A program made the position numbers and the translations under genes. Positions 7,853 through 16,124 of a stretch of DNA of 50,375 nt are shown piece after piece. The DNA lies in the NCBI GenBank assembly GCA_025352045.1, contig JANXUD010000041.1, forward strand, positions 1 through 50,375. Direction: 5' to 3'. Every line of letters begins with the position of its first letter. Position 1 is the stretch's first letter. The notes beneath the pieces were generated by a model. That model made no database searches, was not told where the DNA came from, and worked only from the letters and a program-made list of their open reading frames with translations. This DNA is from Gammaproteobacteria bacterium. GTDB taxonomy: Bacteria; Pseudomonadota; Gammaproteobacteria; Xanthomonadales; Xanthomonadaceae.

Positions 7853-9283
7853 TTATCCCAGCACGCGGTAACAGGGCTGGTACTCCCCCACCATCTTCAT
7901 CCGCCGCTGGTCCACGAAGGCGCGCAGCAGTGCGTCGAGCGCCTGCATGATCTCCGGGTCGCCGTGGATCTCGAACGGGCCGGACTCCTCGATCACCCGC
8001 ATGCCCTCCTCCTTCACGTTGCCGGCGACGATGCCCGAGAAGGCGCGGCGCAGGTCGGCGGCCAGCAAGTGCGGCGGCTGGTTGCGGTGCAGGTTGAGCG
8101 CGGCCATCGCCGCGTGGTCAGGCCGGAACGGGCGCTGGAAATCCGCCGGCACGCGCAGCGACCAGTTGAAGAAGAAGGCGTCCTTGTTCGCCAGGCGGTG
8201 CTCGCGAACCCGCTTGATGCCCCGGGTGATCGTGGTCGCGACCCGGACCGCGTCGTCCACGATGATGGTGTAGCGGGACGTCGCCGCCTCGCCCAGCGCC
8301 AAGCGCAGGAACTGGTCGATCTGTTCGAAATACGCCGCCGAGTCCCGCGGCCCGGTGAGGATCAGCGGGAACGGCAGGCTGGCGTTGTCCGGGTGCATCA
8401 GCAACCCGAGCATGTACAGGATTTCCTCCGCCGTGCCGACGCCGCCGGGGAAGACGATGATGCCGTGGCCGAGCCGGACGAACGCCTCCAGGCGCTTCTC
8501 GATGTCCGGCATGATCACCAGGTGGTTGACGATCGGGTTCGGCGACTCGGCGGCGATGATCCCCGGCTCGGTGATGCCGATGTAGCGGTTGCCGACCCGG
8601 CGCTGCTTCGCGTGTGCGATCGTGGCGCCCTTCATCGGCCCCTTCATCGCGCCCGGCCCGCAGCCGGTGCAGATGTCCAGCCGGCGCAGCCCCAGTTCGT
8701 AGCCGACTTTCTTGGTGTAGTCGTATTCCTCGCGGCCGATCGAATGGCCGCCCCAGCAGACCACCAGGTTGGGGTCCATGTGCGGGCGAAGGACGCGGGC
8801 ATTGCGCAGGATCTCGAACACCGCGCCGGTGATGCCCTCGCTGGTGTCCAGGTCGAACTTGGCGCTGCCGTAGATCTCGATCGCCACGTAGGCGATGTCG
8901 CGCACCACGGCATACAGCAGCTCGGCGACGCCGCGGATGATCTCGCCTTCGACGAAGGCCAGGGCGGGCGCATGGCGCAGTTCGATCTTGATGCCGCGAT
9001 CCTGCTGGTGCACCTCGATGTCGAAATCGGGGTACTTCAGCTGGGCGGCGCGCGGGTCGTCGGAATCGGAGCCGGTAGTGAGCACGGCAAGCGCGCAGCG
9101 GCGCAGGAGTTCATGCAGTCCGCCGGATGAGGCATCGCGAAGGCGGGCGATTTCGTCGCGCGACAGGATGTCCAGGCCGCCGCGCGGCGAGATCTGGGCG
9201 TGGACGGTAGGCAGCGGGCCCGGGGCGCGGCCCAGCTGGGCGAGCGGCAATGGGTCGGTGGTGCTGGATAGCGGATCGGTCAT
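7853..9283 (-). CDS. ppnN: Nucleotide 5'-monophosphate nucleosidase PpnN (476 aa)
   Basis: PpnN (YgdH) cleaves purine and pyrimidine nucleoside monophosphates to free base and ribose 5-phosphate and is controlled by (p)ppGpp in Escherichia coli. The LOG-family core is visible: GCGPGAMKG at 208-216 and PGGVGTAEE at 279-287, the latter holding the catalytic glutamates. The long N-terminal region and the C-terminal region seen in PpnN but not in short LOG (cytokinin-activating) proteins are both present, and length is close to the E. coli enzyme (454 aa) with about 20 extra residues at the N-terminus. Cytosolic, monocistronic, convergent with pilE. Confidence 0.92.
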   Translation of the reverse strand: MTDPLSSTTDPLPLAQLGRAPGPLPTVHAQISPRGGLDILSRDEIARLRDASSGGLHELLRRCALAVLTTGSDSDDPRAAQLKYPDFDIEVHQQDRGIKIELRHAPALAFVEGEIIRGVAELLYAVVRDIAYVAIEIYGSAKFDLDTSEGITGAVFEILRNARVLRPHMDPNLVVCWGGHSIGREEYDYTKKVGYELGLRRLDICTGCGPGAMKGPMKGATIAHAKQRRVGNRYIGITEPGIIAAESPNPIVNHLVIMPDIEKRLEAFVRLGHGIIVFPGGVGTAEEILYMLGLLMHPDNASLPFPLILTGPRDSAAYFEQIDQFLRLALGEAATSRYTIIVDDAVRVATTITRGIKRVREHRLANKDAFFFNWSLRVPADFQRPFRPDHAAMAALNLHRNQPPHLLAADLRRAFSGIVAGNVKEEGMRVIEESGPFEIHGDPEIMQALDALLRAFVDQRRMKMVGEYQPCYRVLG

Positions 9284-9371
9284 CCGGGCGGCGTGGTCGT
9301 CGTTTTCGTGGTCGACGACTTTAGCACCCGCGCGATTCGCCTGACCCGAACAACGTGGCCCTCGCCACTGG

Positions 9372-9399
9372 GCGCGGGACGGCCGGGGCCGCCCCGCGC
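9372..9399. terminator. GC-rich hairpin downstream of the Ala/Lys-rich gene
   Basis: GCGCGGG (9372-9378) pairs with CCCGCGC (9393-9399), with an inner GGCC/GGCC pairing in the loop. It lies after the stop of the minus-strand gene that ends at 9413. There is no T-tract, so this is a weak call. Confidence 0.3.
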
Positions 9400-9412
9400 G
9401 GATCAGCGGGAC

Positions 9413-9808
9413 TTACTTCTTGCAGGAAATGAACTTGCCCTTGGCATCGCGGCAACGGATCGGCGCGGCCTTGACGGGGCACTTGGTGAACTTGCCGCTG
9501 GCGTCATGGCAACGCGCAGTGGCAGCGGCCGACTTGGCCGGCGCAGCAGACGCAGCCTTCGCGGCGGGGGTCGCCGGCGTGGCCGGGACGGCCTTGGTTG
9601 CCGGTGTCGCGGCGGTACCTGCCGCCGGCTTGGCCGGCGTGGCCGGAACCGCCTTGGTGGCCGGCTTGGCGGGGGTTGCAGCCATGGCGGAAGCAGCGGG
9701 CTTGGCGGCCGGCTTGGCGGCGGTCGCGGCAGCCTGGGTCGATGCCATGGCGGACGAACCCGCCAGCGTCAGGGCAAGGGCGAGGACGAGGGAAGAAAGG
9801 GGACGCAT
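9413..9808 (-). CDS. Secreted Ala/Lys/Pro-rich protein with two C-terminal Cys modules (131 aa)
   Basis: Start at 9808 gives MRPLSSLVLALALTLAGSSAMAS, a clear Sec signal peptide with an AMA-type cleavage site. The middle is low-complexity (AAKPAAKPA, repeats of ATPAKPA/TKAVPATPA). The C-terminus contains two copies of a 13-residue module, RCHDASGKFTKCP and RCRDAKGKFISCK, each with a Cys pair. An Ala/Pro/Lys linker could span the periplasm or wall with the Cys modules as a small folded or metal/ligand-binding end. I do not recognise a named family. It is a single gene between ppnN and the Oar-like receptor. Confidence 0.7.
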   Translation of the reverse strand: MRPLSSLVLALALTLAGSSAMASTQAAATAAKPAAKPAASAMAATPAKPATKAVPATPAKPAAGTAATPATKAVPATPATPAAKAASAAPAKSAAATARCHDASGKFTKCPVKAAPIRCRDAKGKFISCKK

Positions 9809-9938
9809 GGGATGACTCCGACGGCAAACCCCGGCTTGGGGCAGCGGGATGTTGGCGGACCAGCGCGCCGCCGGGGCTGGACGCTGCATTACAAGTTGTT
9901 AATACCGCGCAGGCAGGGTGCAGCCGCCGGAAACAAGA

Positions 9939-9966
9939 ACGGCCGGGTTTCCCCGGCCGTTTTTTG
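9939..9966. terminator. Bidirectional intrinsic terminator below the TonB-dependent receptor
   Basis: Stem ACGGCCGGG (9939-9947) and CCCGGCCGT (9952-9960) with loop TTTC. The plus side has T7; the minus side reads GTTCTTGTTT. It lies 35 bases below the receptor stop codon at 10001. Confidence 0.8.
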
Positions 9967-10000
9967 TCGTAAGTGTCGCGATTGGATCAGTGCGCTGGAA

Positions 10001-13000
10001 TCAGAAGGTGTACTTGAGGGTGAACAGGGCCTGCCAGCGGGACACCACGCGCCCCGGGTTGGCGGAGCTGTCACGTACGGTGAAGTCCGTGTACGACGGG
10101 GCGGTCGGCGTGCCAAGGTCGTACACGTACTTGCCATTGGTGACGTCGGCCACGTTCGCCAGGCGACGGGTGCCGAAGAAGCCCAGGCCGCGCTGGTCGC
10201 CCCAGTTCTTGTTGAGCATGTTGAGGAAGTTGTAGATGTCCAGGCGGGCGATGAACTTGTTGCCGTGCGCGAAGCCGGGCAGCTCCTGCTGGAAACCGAC
10301 ATCGAGCTGGTTGATCCAGGGCTGGTGCATCGCGTTGCGGCCGGCGATCTGGCCACGGTGCGAACGCAGGTACCGGTCGTTTTCGATCAGGTCCTGGAAG
10401 GCCTGGATCTGGGCGGCGGTGGTTCCGGCCTTGTAGGTCACGATCGGATCGTTGACCAGCGGGATGTAGGCCAGGTCGACATCGGTGGCGACGGCATCGC
10501 CATTGACGTCACCGCCGAAGACCCAGCTGTAGGGCGCGCCGGTATGGCCGTTGTAGTACGCGGTCACCGTGGTGCGGTAGTCGCCGAAGAAGGCATGGTC
10601 CCAGTTCACCGACGCCTTGACCGAGAGCGGGATGTCGAAGCGGGACGGCGCCTCCACGAGCTCGTTCGGGTTGGTGCGCGGGACGAAGTTGTAGTTCGAG
10701 TAGGCCTGCGAGCTGGAGCCCGGGTTGACTTCGGTGCTGTGCGTGCCGGTGATGCTGAAATTGCCGGCGAAGCCGTGCGACAGGGCCTTGTCCAGGGAGA
10801 AGGTCACCGAGTTCGACTGGCCCTTGTCGGTATTGGTCAGCAGGCTGGAGCGCGTGTTGATCTCCGGGAACGCGCCGTTGTTGGCGCCGCAACCAATACT
10901 GGCGTTCGCCGGGACGGTGCCGCACGGGGTGGTGGTGGGGAACACCTTCCAGTACGAGGCGCGACCATCCGGCAGGGTGCCGTTCGGAACGCCGATGTTC
11001 GGCAACAGGTAGGCGATGGCATCCTTGGCCTGGATGTGCGTGTACTCGACCGAGCCGGTCAGGCCCCAGACCAGTTCGGCATCGAGCGCCAGGCTGACCT
11101 TCCATGCGGAAGGTAGCTTGAAGTTCGGGTCGAGCACGTCGATCTGGCAGGTGGCGGTGGTGCTGCAGACACCGGGGGCGACGGTGGTCGGGCCGGGCTG
11201 GTTGTTCGGATCGGAACTGAAGGGATTGGCGACCGGGTTGGTGCCGGTGAACTGCTTCGACGAGACGTAGCCGTTGTTGATGTAGGGGTTGGACAGCCAG
11301 ACGGTCGGCGGGACGGTCTGGAACAGGCCCACGCCGCCGCGCAACTGCAGCTGGTGCGGGGTGTCGAACTTGTAGTTGAAGGCAAAACGCGGCTCGATGA
11401 CCTTGTTCTTGGAACCGAGCGTCGTGTTGCTGGGATAGCCGAAGCGCGACTCCCATACCGGGGCGCCGGCCGTGGTGCCCGGCGGGGTATTGGTCGCGGA
11501 CTCGAGCGCCACCGGCGGCGCGTGGTCGGACTTCGGGATGTTGACGCGCACGCCAAAGACCATGGACAGGTTGTCGGTGGCCTGCCAGGTGTCCTGCAGG
11601 AAGGGGCTGACCTGGGTGTACTTCCAGGCGCCGCCGGCATCGGCAAGGGACACGCCGGTCGGCAGGTAGTTCTTGACGAAGGTGCCGTAGTTCCCGGCGG
11701 CGATCTCGTCCGCCGGCGTGCCATTGCCGTTCTTGTCGTAGAAACCGTAGGAACCGTGCAGCAACTGGCCGAAGATATCGAGGGACTCGTTGCTCAGGAA
11801 ATCAAAGCCGCCCTTGAAGGTGTGGTCGCCGGCGTAGTAGGTGCCGGACAGGGTGCCGGTGATGCGCTTGCTGTTGATCGCGTTCTCGTGGCGGAAACGG
11901 TCTTCGCCCGCGATGACCCACGGCGTGGTGGAGGGAATGTTGGCCGGGGTGTTGCTGCAGGCAACGGGGCTGAAGCAGGCGAACACCTCGGGCTGGTCGA
12001 TGGCCGCGCCATTGGCGTTGTCGTACTTCTGGTAGCCGACCTTGAGCTCGGTGCTGAAGCTGTCGGTCCAGTCGCTGAACAGCTGGAACGAGTAGTTGTC
12101 GGTCTTGCTGGCGCTGGTGTAGAAGTTACTGGGCAGGATCACGCTCCAGTCCTTCACGTAGCCGGTGTACGGGCCCGGACGGGCCTCCTCGGTGCGCTGG
12201 AAGGTGAAGCTGGCGCGCTGGTCGTCGTTGATGTTCCAGTCGAGCTTGGCCAGGGTGCGCTTGTTCTCGAGCGTCAGCCCGGCGCCGCCGCCGGCGCCGC
12301 CCGCGCCGGTCTTGATGCCGATCGCCTCGAACGCGGCGGACACGGCATCCACCTGCGCCTGGGTCAGCCGATGGGTGGTGAGGGCATCGGCGCCGACGCC
12401 GGTGATGCCATCGACCTTCTGGTCTTCGTACGACAGGAAGAAGAACAGCTTGTCCTTGACGATCGGGCCACCGAAGGTGAAGCCGAGGGTCTTGTTCGCA
12501 TCAAAGACGCTGAAGTCGGAACCGGGGCGGTCGCCGACCATGTTGCTGCCGTTGGTGATTGCGTAGTACGCCGAGCCGTGGAACTCGTTGGTGCCCGACT
12601 TGGTGACGGCGTTGATGTTGGCGCCGACGGCGTCGGAGGTGACGTCGTAGTCGGTGATCTTGATGTCGTAGGCGGCGATGGTGTCCGGGGAGATCGGCGA
12701 GCCGGTGAAGCCCAGGCCGTTGGCGTTCAGGCCGAACGGATCGGTCACCGACAGGCCGTCCACGCTGATGTTGTTGTAGCGGTTGTTCTGGCCCGACACC
12801 GAGATCGAACCGTCGCTCTGGTCGGTGACGGTGATGCGCGGATCGAGGCGCGCGATGTCGTCCAGCGAACGGTTGCCGCTGACGGCGGTTTCCAGCGCGC
12901 GGCCGGAGATGTTGGTGCCGACGCCCTTGTTGTCGCTGGAGAACACGGTGGGCGCCGAGCCGGCGACAACCACGGTTCCAAGCGCGGCCGCGGTGCCGCT

Positions 13001-13348
13001 GTGCAGCTTCGCGTCAACGGTGTTGACCTGGTTCAGGTTCAGGAAGACGCCGGCCTCGGTGTCGGTGCCGACACCGGCCTTGTTCACCGTGATGGTGTAC
13101 GGGCCGCCGACGCGCAGGCCGCGGGCGTTGTAGTGGCCGCTGGCATCGGTGGTGGCGCGGCTGATCGTGCCGGACTCGGTGTGGGTGATCGTCACCTCGG
13201 CGCCGGCAACCGGGGCGCCGCTGGCATCGGTGACCTGGCCGCCAATGCCGGAGGACGTGCTCTGCGCGAAGGCAGGCGTGGCGGCGGCGAGCGCGAGGGC
13301 GAGGCCGAGGGCCAGCTTGGACAGCCGGACCTGATTGCGATTGATCAT
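10001..13348 (-). CDS. Oar-like TonB-dependent receptor (1115 aa)
   Basis: Outer-membrane receptor. Start at 13348 gives a signal peptide MINRNQVRLSKLALGLALAL...AFA^QS. Residues about 30-110 form a CarboxypepD_reg-like domain (GGQVTDASGAPVAGAEVTI ... ATTDASGHY). A TonB-box-like GTVVVAGSA follows, then the plug (GNRSLDDIARLDPRI; VSGQNNRYNNISVDG) and a large beta barrel ending in LKYTF with a terminal Phe, the BAM recognition residue. N-terminal carboxypeptidase-like domain plus this plug type is the Oar arrangement, linked in myxobacteria and xanthomonads to export or surface events rather than siderophore uptake. Monocistronic, with its own terminator. Substrate unknown. Confidence 0.9.
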   Translation of the reverse strand: MINRNQVRLSKLALGLALALAAATPAFAQSTSSGIGGQVTDASGAPVAGAEVTITHTESGTISRATTDASGHYNARGLRVGGPYTITVNKAGVGTDTEAGVFLNLNQVNTVDAKLHSGTAAALGTVVVAGSAPTVFSSDNKGVGTNISGRALETAVSGNRSLDDIARLDPRITVTDQSDGSISVSGQNNRYNNISVDGLSVTDPFGLNANGLGFTGSPISPDTIAAYDIKITDYDVTSDAVGANINAVTKSGTNEFHGSAYYAITNGSNMVGDRPGSDFSVFDANKTLGFTFGGPIVKDKLFFFLSYEDQKVDGITGVGADALTTHRLTQAQVDAVSAAFEAIGIKTGAGGAGGGAGLTLENKRTLAKLDWNINDDQRASFTFQRTEEARPGPYTGYVKDWSVILPSNFYTSASKTDNYSFQLFSDWTDSFSTELKVGYQKYDNANGAAIDQPEVFACFSPVACSNTPANIPSTTPWVIAGEDRFRHENAINSKRITGTLSGTYYAGDHTFKGGFDFLSNESLDIFGQLLHGSYGFYDKNGNGTPADEIAAGNYGTFVKNYLPTGVSLADAGGAWKYTQVSPFLQDTWQATDNLSMVFGVRVNIPKSDHAPPVALESATNTPPGTTAGAPVWESRFGYPSNTTLGSKNKVIEPRFAFNYKFDTPHQLQLRGGVGLFQTVPPTVWLSNPYINNGYVSSKQFTGTNPVANPFSSDPNNQPGPTTVAPGVCSTTATCQIDVLDPNFKLPSAWKVSLALDAELVWGLTGSVEYTHIQAKDAIAYLLPNIGVPNGTLPDGRASYWKVFPTTTPCGTVPANASIGCGANNGAFPEINTRSSLLTNTDKGQSNSVTFSLDKALSHGFAGNFSITGTHSTEVNPGSSSQAYSNYNFVPRTNPNELVEAPSRFDIPLSVKASVNWDHAFFGDYRTTVTAYYNGHTGAPYSWVFGGDVNGDAVATDVDLAYIPLVNDPIVTYKAGTTAAQIQAFQDLIENDRYLRSHRGQIAGRNAMHQPWINQLDVGFQQELPGFAHGNKFIARLDIYNFLNMLNKNWGDQRGLGFFGTRRLANVADVTNGKYVYDLGTPTAPSYTDFTVRDSSANPGRVVSRWQALFTLKYTF

Positions 13349-13569
13349 GGTGAGAGCCCTGGAAAAAGTTGGTGTGGGAAAGCCGGCGGATGCGCGTGGC
13401 CGCGGCCCGCGAATCCATGCGCGGCGTCCTGCCGCAGTTGGACCCCGGCACCCCGCCTTGGCGGTGTCGTCGGAGTCCTGGTGCATGCCCGCCGCGACCC
13501 CTGGGACGCGCCGGACTCACAAGACTTTAACATAATGGATCAGGCCAATGACAGTCCGATGACCGTCAC

Positions 13570-13588
13570 AAAACGCGCTTCGCGTTTT
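13570..13588 (-). terminator. Hairpin terminator overlapping the MarC-family stop codon
   Basis: AAAACGCG (13570-13577), loop CTT, CGCGTTTT (13581-13588). On the minus strand the 3' side ends in TTTTG. The hairpin overlaps the TAA stop of the MarC-like gene, closing the grxD-yciK-marC operon. The remaining gap up to the receptor start (13349-13569) has an A/T-rich patch near 13524-13536 that may hold the receptor promoter. Confidence 0.65.
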
Positions 13589-14189
13589 AGCCCGCCGGGG
13601 TCGGGGCGTGCAACCAGGCAGCGACGCCATCCATCAGCATCTGCACCGAAACGGCCACCAGCAGCATGCCCATCAGCCGCTCGACGGCGACCAGCACCGG
13701 GCGCCCCAGGGCCTTGTAGAGATAGGTGGCACTGAGCAGGATGGCGGCGGTGCCGCCCCAGGCCAGCAGGAGTGCCAGCGACCAGTCGCCCATGCGCCCG
13801 GGGTCCTGGCTGCCGAGCAGCATCACCGACGCCATGCCCGAGGGTCCGGCGATCAGCGGGATGGCCATCGGCACGATGAAGGGTTCGCCGGCCCCGGCGT
13901 CCCCGAACATGCCTTCCGGGCTGGGAAAGATCATCTTCAGGCCGATCAGGAACAGGACGATTCCGCCCGCGATCGAGACCGACTCCTGGCGCAGGTGCAT
14001 GGCGTCCAGCACCGTCCGCCCTCCCCACAGGAAGGCGAACAGGACCAACAGCGCGATCAGCAGTTCACGAAACAGCACCATGCGCCGCCGGCCCGCAGGC
14101 AGGGGCTCGAGCAGGCCGAGGAACACCGGGATGTTGCCCAGCGGGTCCAGGATCAGGAACAGCAGCAGGGCGGCTGAAATCGTAGTCAT
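13587..14189 (-). CDS. MarC-family (YhgN-like) inner-membrane protein (200 aa)
   Basis: Six hydrophobic segments can be seen, starting with TTISAALLLFLILDPLGNIPVFLGLL, the typical MarC/YhgN first helix with the LxxDPLGNxP motif; FIVPMAIPLIAGPSGMA is the repeat counterpart in the second half. Length is usual for the family. MarC proteins are polytopic inner-membrane proteins of unknown transport function; a drug-resistance role suggested by the name has not held up. The ATG overlaps the yciK stop (ATGA), so the two are translationally coupled. Last gene of the grxD operon. Confidence 0.88.
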   Translation of the reverse strand: MTTISAALLLFLILDPLGNIPVFLGLLEPLPAGRRRMVLFRELLIALLVLFAFLWGGRTVLDAMHLRQESVSIAGGIVLFLIGLKMIFPSPEGMFGDAGAGEPFIVPMAIPLIAGPSGMASVMLLGSQDPGRMGDWSLALLLAWGGTAAILLSATYLYKALGRPVLVAVERLMGMLLVAVSVQMLMDGVAAWLHAPTPAG

Positions 14190-14953
14190 GCCGGCAGCGG
14201 GACCTCGGGCTGGAACACCTGGCCGCGCCGGGTGGCGCCGGCGGCCGACAGCAACTCGACACAAGCGCCGGCGTACGCGGCCGGCCACGGGACCTTGGAA
14301 GCCGCCTCCTCGACATAGGCGCGGCCGCGCAACGCGCTGCGCATGGGGCCCGGGCGCAATGCGCTCACCCGCACCGGGCCGAGCTCGGTTTCGTCGTGCA
14401 GCACGCGCACCAGGCCTTCCAGCCCGGCCTTGGCGATGCCGTAGGGTCCCCAGTAGGCGCGGTTGACCCGCGGCAGCTCGTCGAGCACGAAAACGACCGC
14501 GCTGTCGGCCTGCTCGCGCAGCACGGGCAGGCAGGCCTGGGTCAACAGCCAGGGCGCGGTCAGGTTGACGTGGATCGCGCGCACGAAATCCTCCGGCGGC
14601 GTGGCCTCGAGCGGGCGCAGGCCGATGAACTCGGCGGCGCAGTGCAGGATTCCGTGCAGGCCACCGAACTCGCGCGCGATGGTGTCGGCCATGGTCTCGT
14701 AGTCTGCCGGATCGGCGCCGGCCAGGTCGAGCGGATACAGGGCAGGCTCCCGCCCCATGGCCTTGAGCGCGTCATAGGTCCGGCCCAGCTTGGGCACCTT
14801 GCGGCCGAGCAGGACCAGGGTGGCCCCGGCGGCGGCACAGGCGCGCGCCGCGGCGTCGCCCAGTCCGCCGTAGGCGCCGGTCAGCAGGATCACGCGGCCG
14901 GCGAGCGCGCCGGCGGCGTCGGCGTTGCCGGCCGCGGTCGCGGCCTGGTTCAT
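14186..14953 (-). CDS. yciK: YciK-type short-chain dehydrogenase/reductase (255 aa)
   Basis: Rossmann SDR: nucleotide site TGAYGGLGDAAARACA near residue 25-40, the NNAG-equivalent LHCAAEF, the Ser region VFVLDELPRVNRAYW and the catalytic Y..AK in YGIAKAGLEGLV. The overall layout resembles E. coli YciK, whose substrate is unknown. The usual catalytic Ser before the Tyr is not obvious in FVLDELPRV; a Ser/Asp change may alter activity. ATG overlaps the grxD stop (ATGA), and its own stop overlaps marC in the same way. Confidence 0.85.
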   Translation of the reverse strand: MNQAATAAGNADAAGALAGRVILLTGAYGGLGDAAARACAAAGATLVLLGRKVPKLGRTYDALKAMGREPALYPLDLAGADPADYETMADTIAREFGGLHGILHCAAEFIGLRPLEATPPEDFVRAIHVNLTAPWLLTQACLPVLREQADSAVVFVLDELPRVNRAYWGPYGIAKAGLEGLVRVLHDETELGPVRVSALRPGPMRSALRGRAYVEEAASKVPWPAAYAGACVELLSAAGATRRGQVFQPEVPLPA

Positions 14954-15273
14954 GCGGGCTTCTGCGCCTCGGCGACCATGCGCGCCAGCTCGCCGCTTTC
15001 GAACAGTTCGACGGTGATGTCGCAGCCGCCGATCAGTTCGCCATTGATGAACAGCTGGGGAAAGGTCGGCCAATCCGAGTAGCGCGGCAGGTCGGCGCGG
15101 ATCTCGGCATCCTGCAGGACGTTGACCGAATGCAGCTGGGCGCCGGCCTGCTTGAGCACCTGGCTGGCGCGACTGGAGAAGCCGCACATCGGGAATTGCG
15201 GCGTGCCTTTCATGAAGAGCACGACGGGATGCCCCTCGACCTCGGCGCGGATGCGCTCGCTGACAGTATTCAT
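14950..15273 (-). CDS. grxD: Monothiol glutaredoxin GrxD (107 aa)
   Basis: CGFS-type glutaredoxin: active-site Cys30 in PMCGFSSRA, the GSH-binding WPTFPQLFINGELIGGCD segment and the normal length of about 110 residues. CGFS proteins bind a bridging [2Fe-2S] cluster with glutathione and pass it to target proteins in the cytosol. First gene of a three-gene coupled operon; it is divergent from sodB across 150 bases that contain a shared A/T-rich promoter core, so iron- or redox-linked co-control with sodB is plausible but not shown. Confidence 0.95.
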   Translation of the reverse strand: MNTVSERIRAEVEGHPVVLFMKGTPQFPMCGFSSRASQVLKQAGAQLHSVNVLQDAEIRADLPRYSDWPTFPQLFINGELIGGCDITVELFESGELARMVAEAQKPA

Positions 15274-15367
15274 CTGGACTCCAGTGTTGGGGCGCGGCGC
15301 CGGACGGCGCGCCTGCGTGGCGGCCGGGGTCCGCATGGCGGGCCCGTTCGGGCCGGCGGGATCGGGC

Positions 15368-15377
15368 TAGAATTATA
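15368..15377. promoter_or_regulatory. Overlapping divergent -10 elements, sodB / grxD
   Basis: In a GC-rich gap, TAGAATTATA holds TAGAAT on the plus strand (one mismatch to TATAAT) and a perfect TATAAT on the minus strand (15377-15372). No good -35 box is visible for either, so these are candidate -10 elements only. Confidence 0.45.
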
Positions 15378-15423
15378 GGGCTTTGGGCCGCCCCCCGCGG
15401 CCCCACCACAAGGAAGACCCACC

Positions 15424-16002
15424 ATGGCCATCGAACTGCCCCCCCTGCCCTACGATCGCACCGCGCTGGCGCCGAACATCTCCGCCGAGACGATCGATTT
15501 CCACTACGGCAAGCACCACCAGGCCTATGTCACCAACTTGAACAACCTGATCAAGGGCACGGAATTCGAGGACATGGACCTGGAGGCCATCGTGAAGAAG
15601 GCCCAGGGCGGCATGTTCAACAACGCAGCCCAGGTCTGGAACCACAGCTTCTACTGGAACTGCCTCAAGCCCGAGGGTGGCGGCGAACCCGATGGCAAGC
15701 TTGGCGAAGCCATCGCCCGGACCTTCGGCAGCTTTGCCGCGTTCAAGGAAGAGTTCACCAAGACCGCGATCGGCACCTTCGGCTCGGGCTGGGCCTGGCT
15801 GGTGCAGCGTCCGGACGGCAGCCTGGGATTGGTGAGCACCCCGAACGCGGCCACGCCGCTGACCGGCGCCGACAAGGCGTTGCTGACCTGCGACGTCTGG
15901 GAACACGCCTATTACATCGACTACCGCAATGCGCGGCCGAAGTACCTCGAGGCGTTCTGGAACCTGGTCAACTGGGACTTCGCCGCCGCGCAGATGGCGT
16001 AA
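15424..16002 (+). CDS. sodB: Iron superoxide dismutase (192 aa)
   Basis: Fe-SOD converting superoxide to oxygen and hydrogen peroxide in the cytosol. Metal ligands are visible: His27 (DFHYGKHH), His74 (VWNHSFYWN), and the Asp/His pair in [12 protein letters not shown]. Gln70 in NNAAQVWNH is the second-sphere Gln position typical of Fe-SODs; Mn enzymes carry it elsewhere. Full family length. AAGGAAG lies 9 bases before the ATG. It is followed by a repeat structure and then the convergent purK. Confidence 0.96.
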   Translation: MAIELPPLPYDRTALAPNISAETIDFHYGKHHQAYVTNLNNLIKGTEFEDMDLEAIVKKAQGGMFNNAAQVWNHSFYWNCLKPEGGGEPDGKLGEAIARTFGSFAAFKEEFTKTAIGTFGSGWAWLVQRPDGSLGLVSTPNAATPLTGADKALLTCDVWEHAYYIDYRNARPKYLEAFWNLVNWDFAAAQMA

Positions 16003-16007
16003 CGAGT

Positions 16008-16123
16008 GGGGCCGGTTCCTTCACGCGCTGCAGGTCAAAATCGGGGCCGGTTCCTTCACGCGCGTGCGGACGAGCGTGCTTCGAAGCGAGACTTCTCCCA
16101 CGCGCGTGAAGGAACCGGCCCCG
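16008..16123. repeat. Triplicated 21-25 bp repeat with perfect inverted arms
   Basis: GGGGCCGGTTCCTTCACGCGC occurs at 16008-16028 and again at 16043-16063, and its complement lies at 16103-16123. The second copy extends to a perfect 25-bp inverted repeat (16042-16066 with 16099-16123) around a 32-base loop with the palindrome GCTTCGAAGC. It fills the gap between convergent sodB and purK and could act as a terminator for both, but the triple copy is unlike a simple terminator. Confidence 0.85.
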
Positions 16124-16124
16124 T

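Noticed and set aside
9372-9399. Strong terminator after the Ala/Lys-rich gene
   Set aside because: No T-tract; kept only as a low-confidence hairpin.
11354-13735. 793-codon plus-strand frame across the TonB-dependent receptor
   Set aside because: Val/Gly/Ala/Arg-rich mirror of the receptor; no domain recognised.
16008-16123. CRISPR array
   Set aside because: Only three copies, mixed orientation, unequal spacers and no cas genes.
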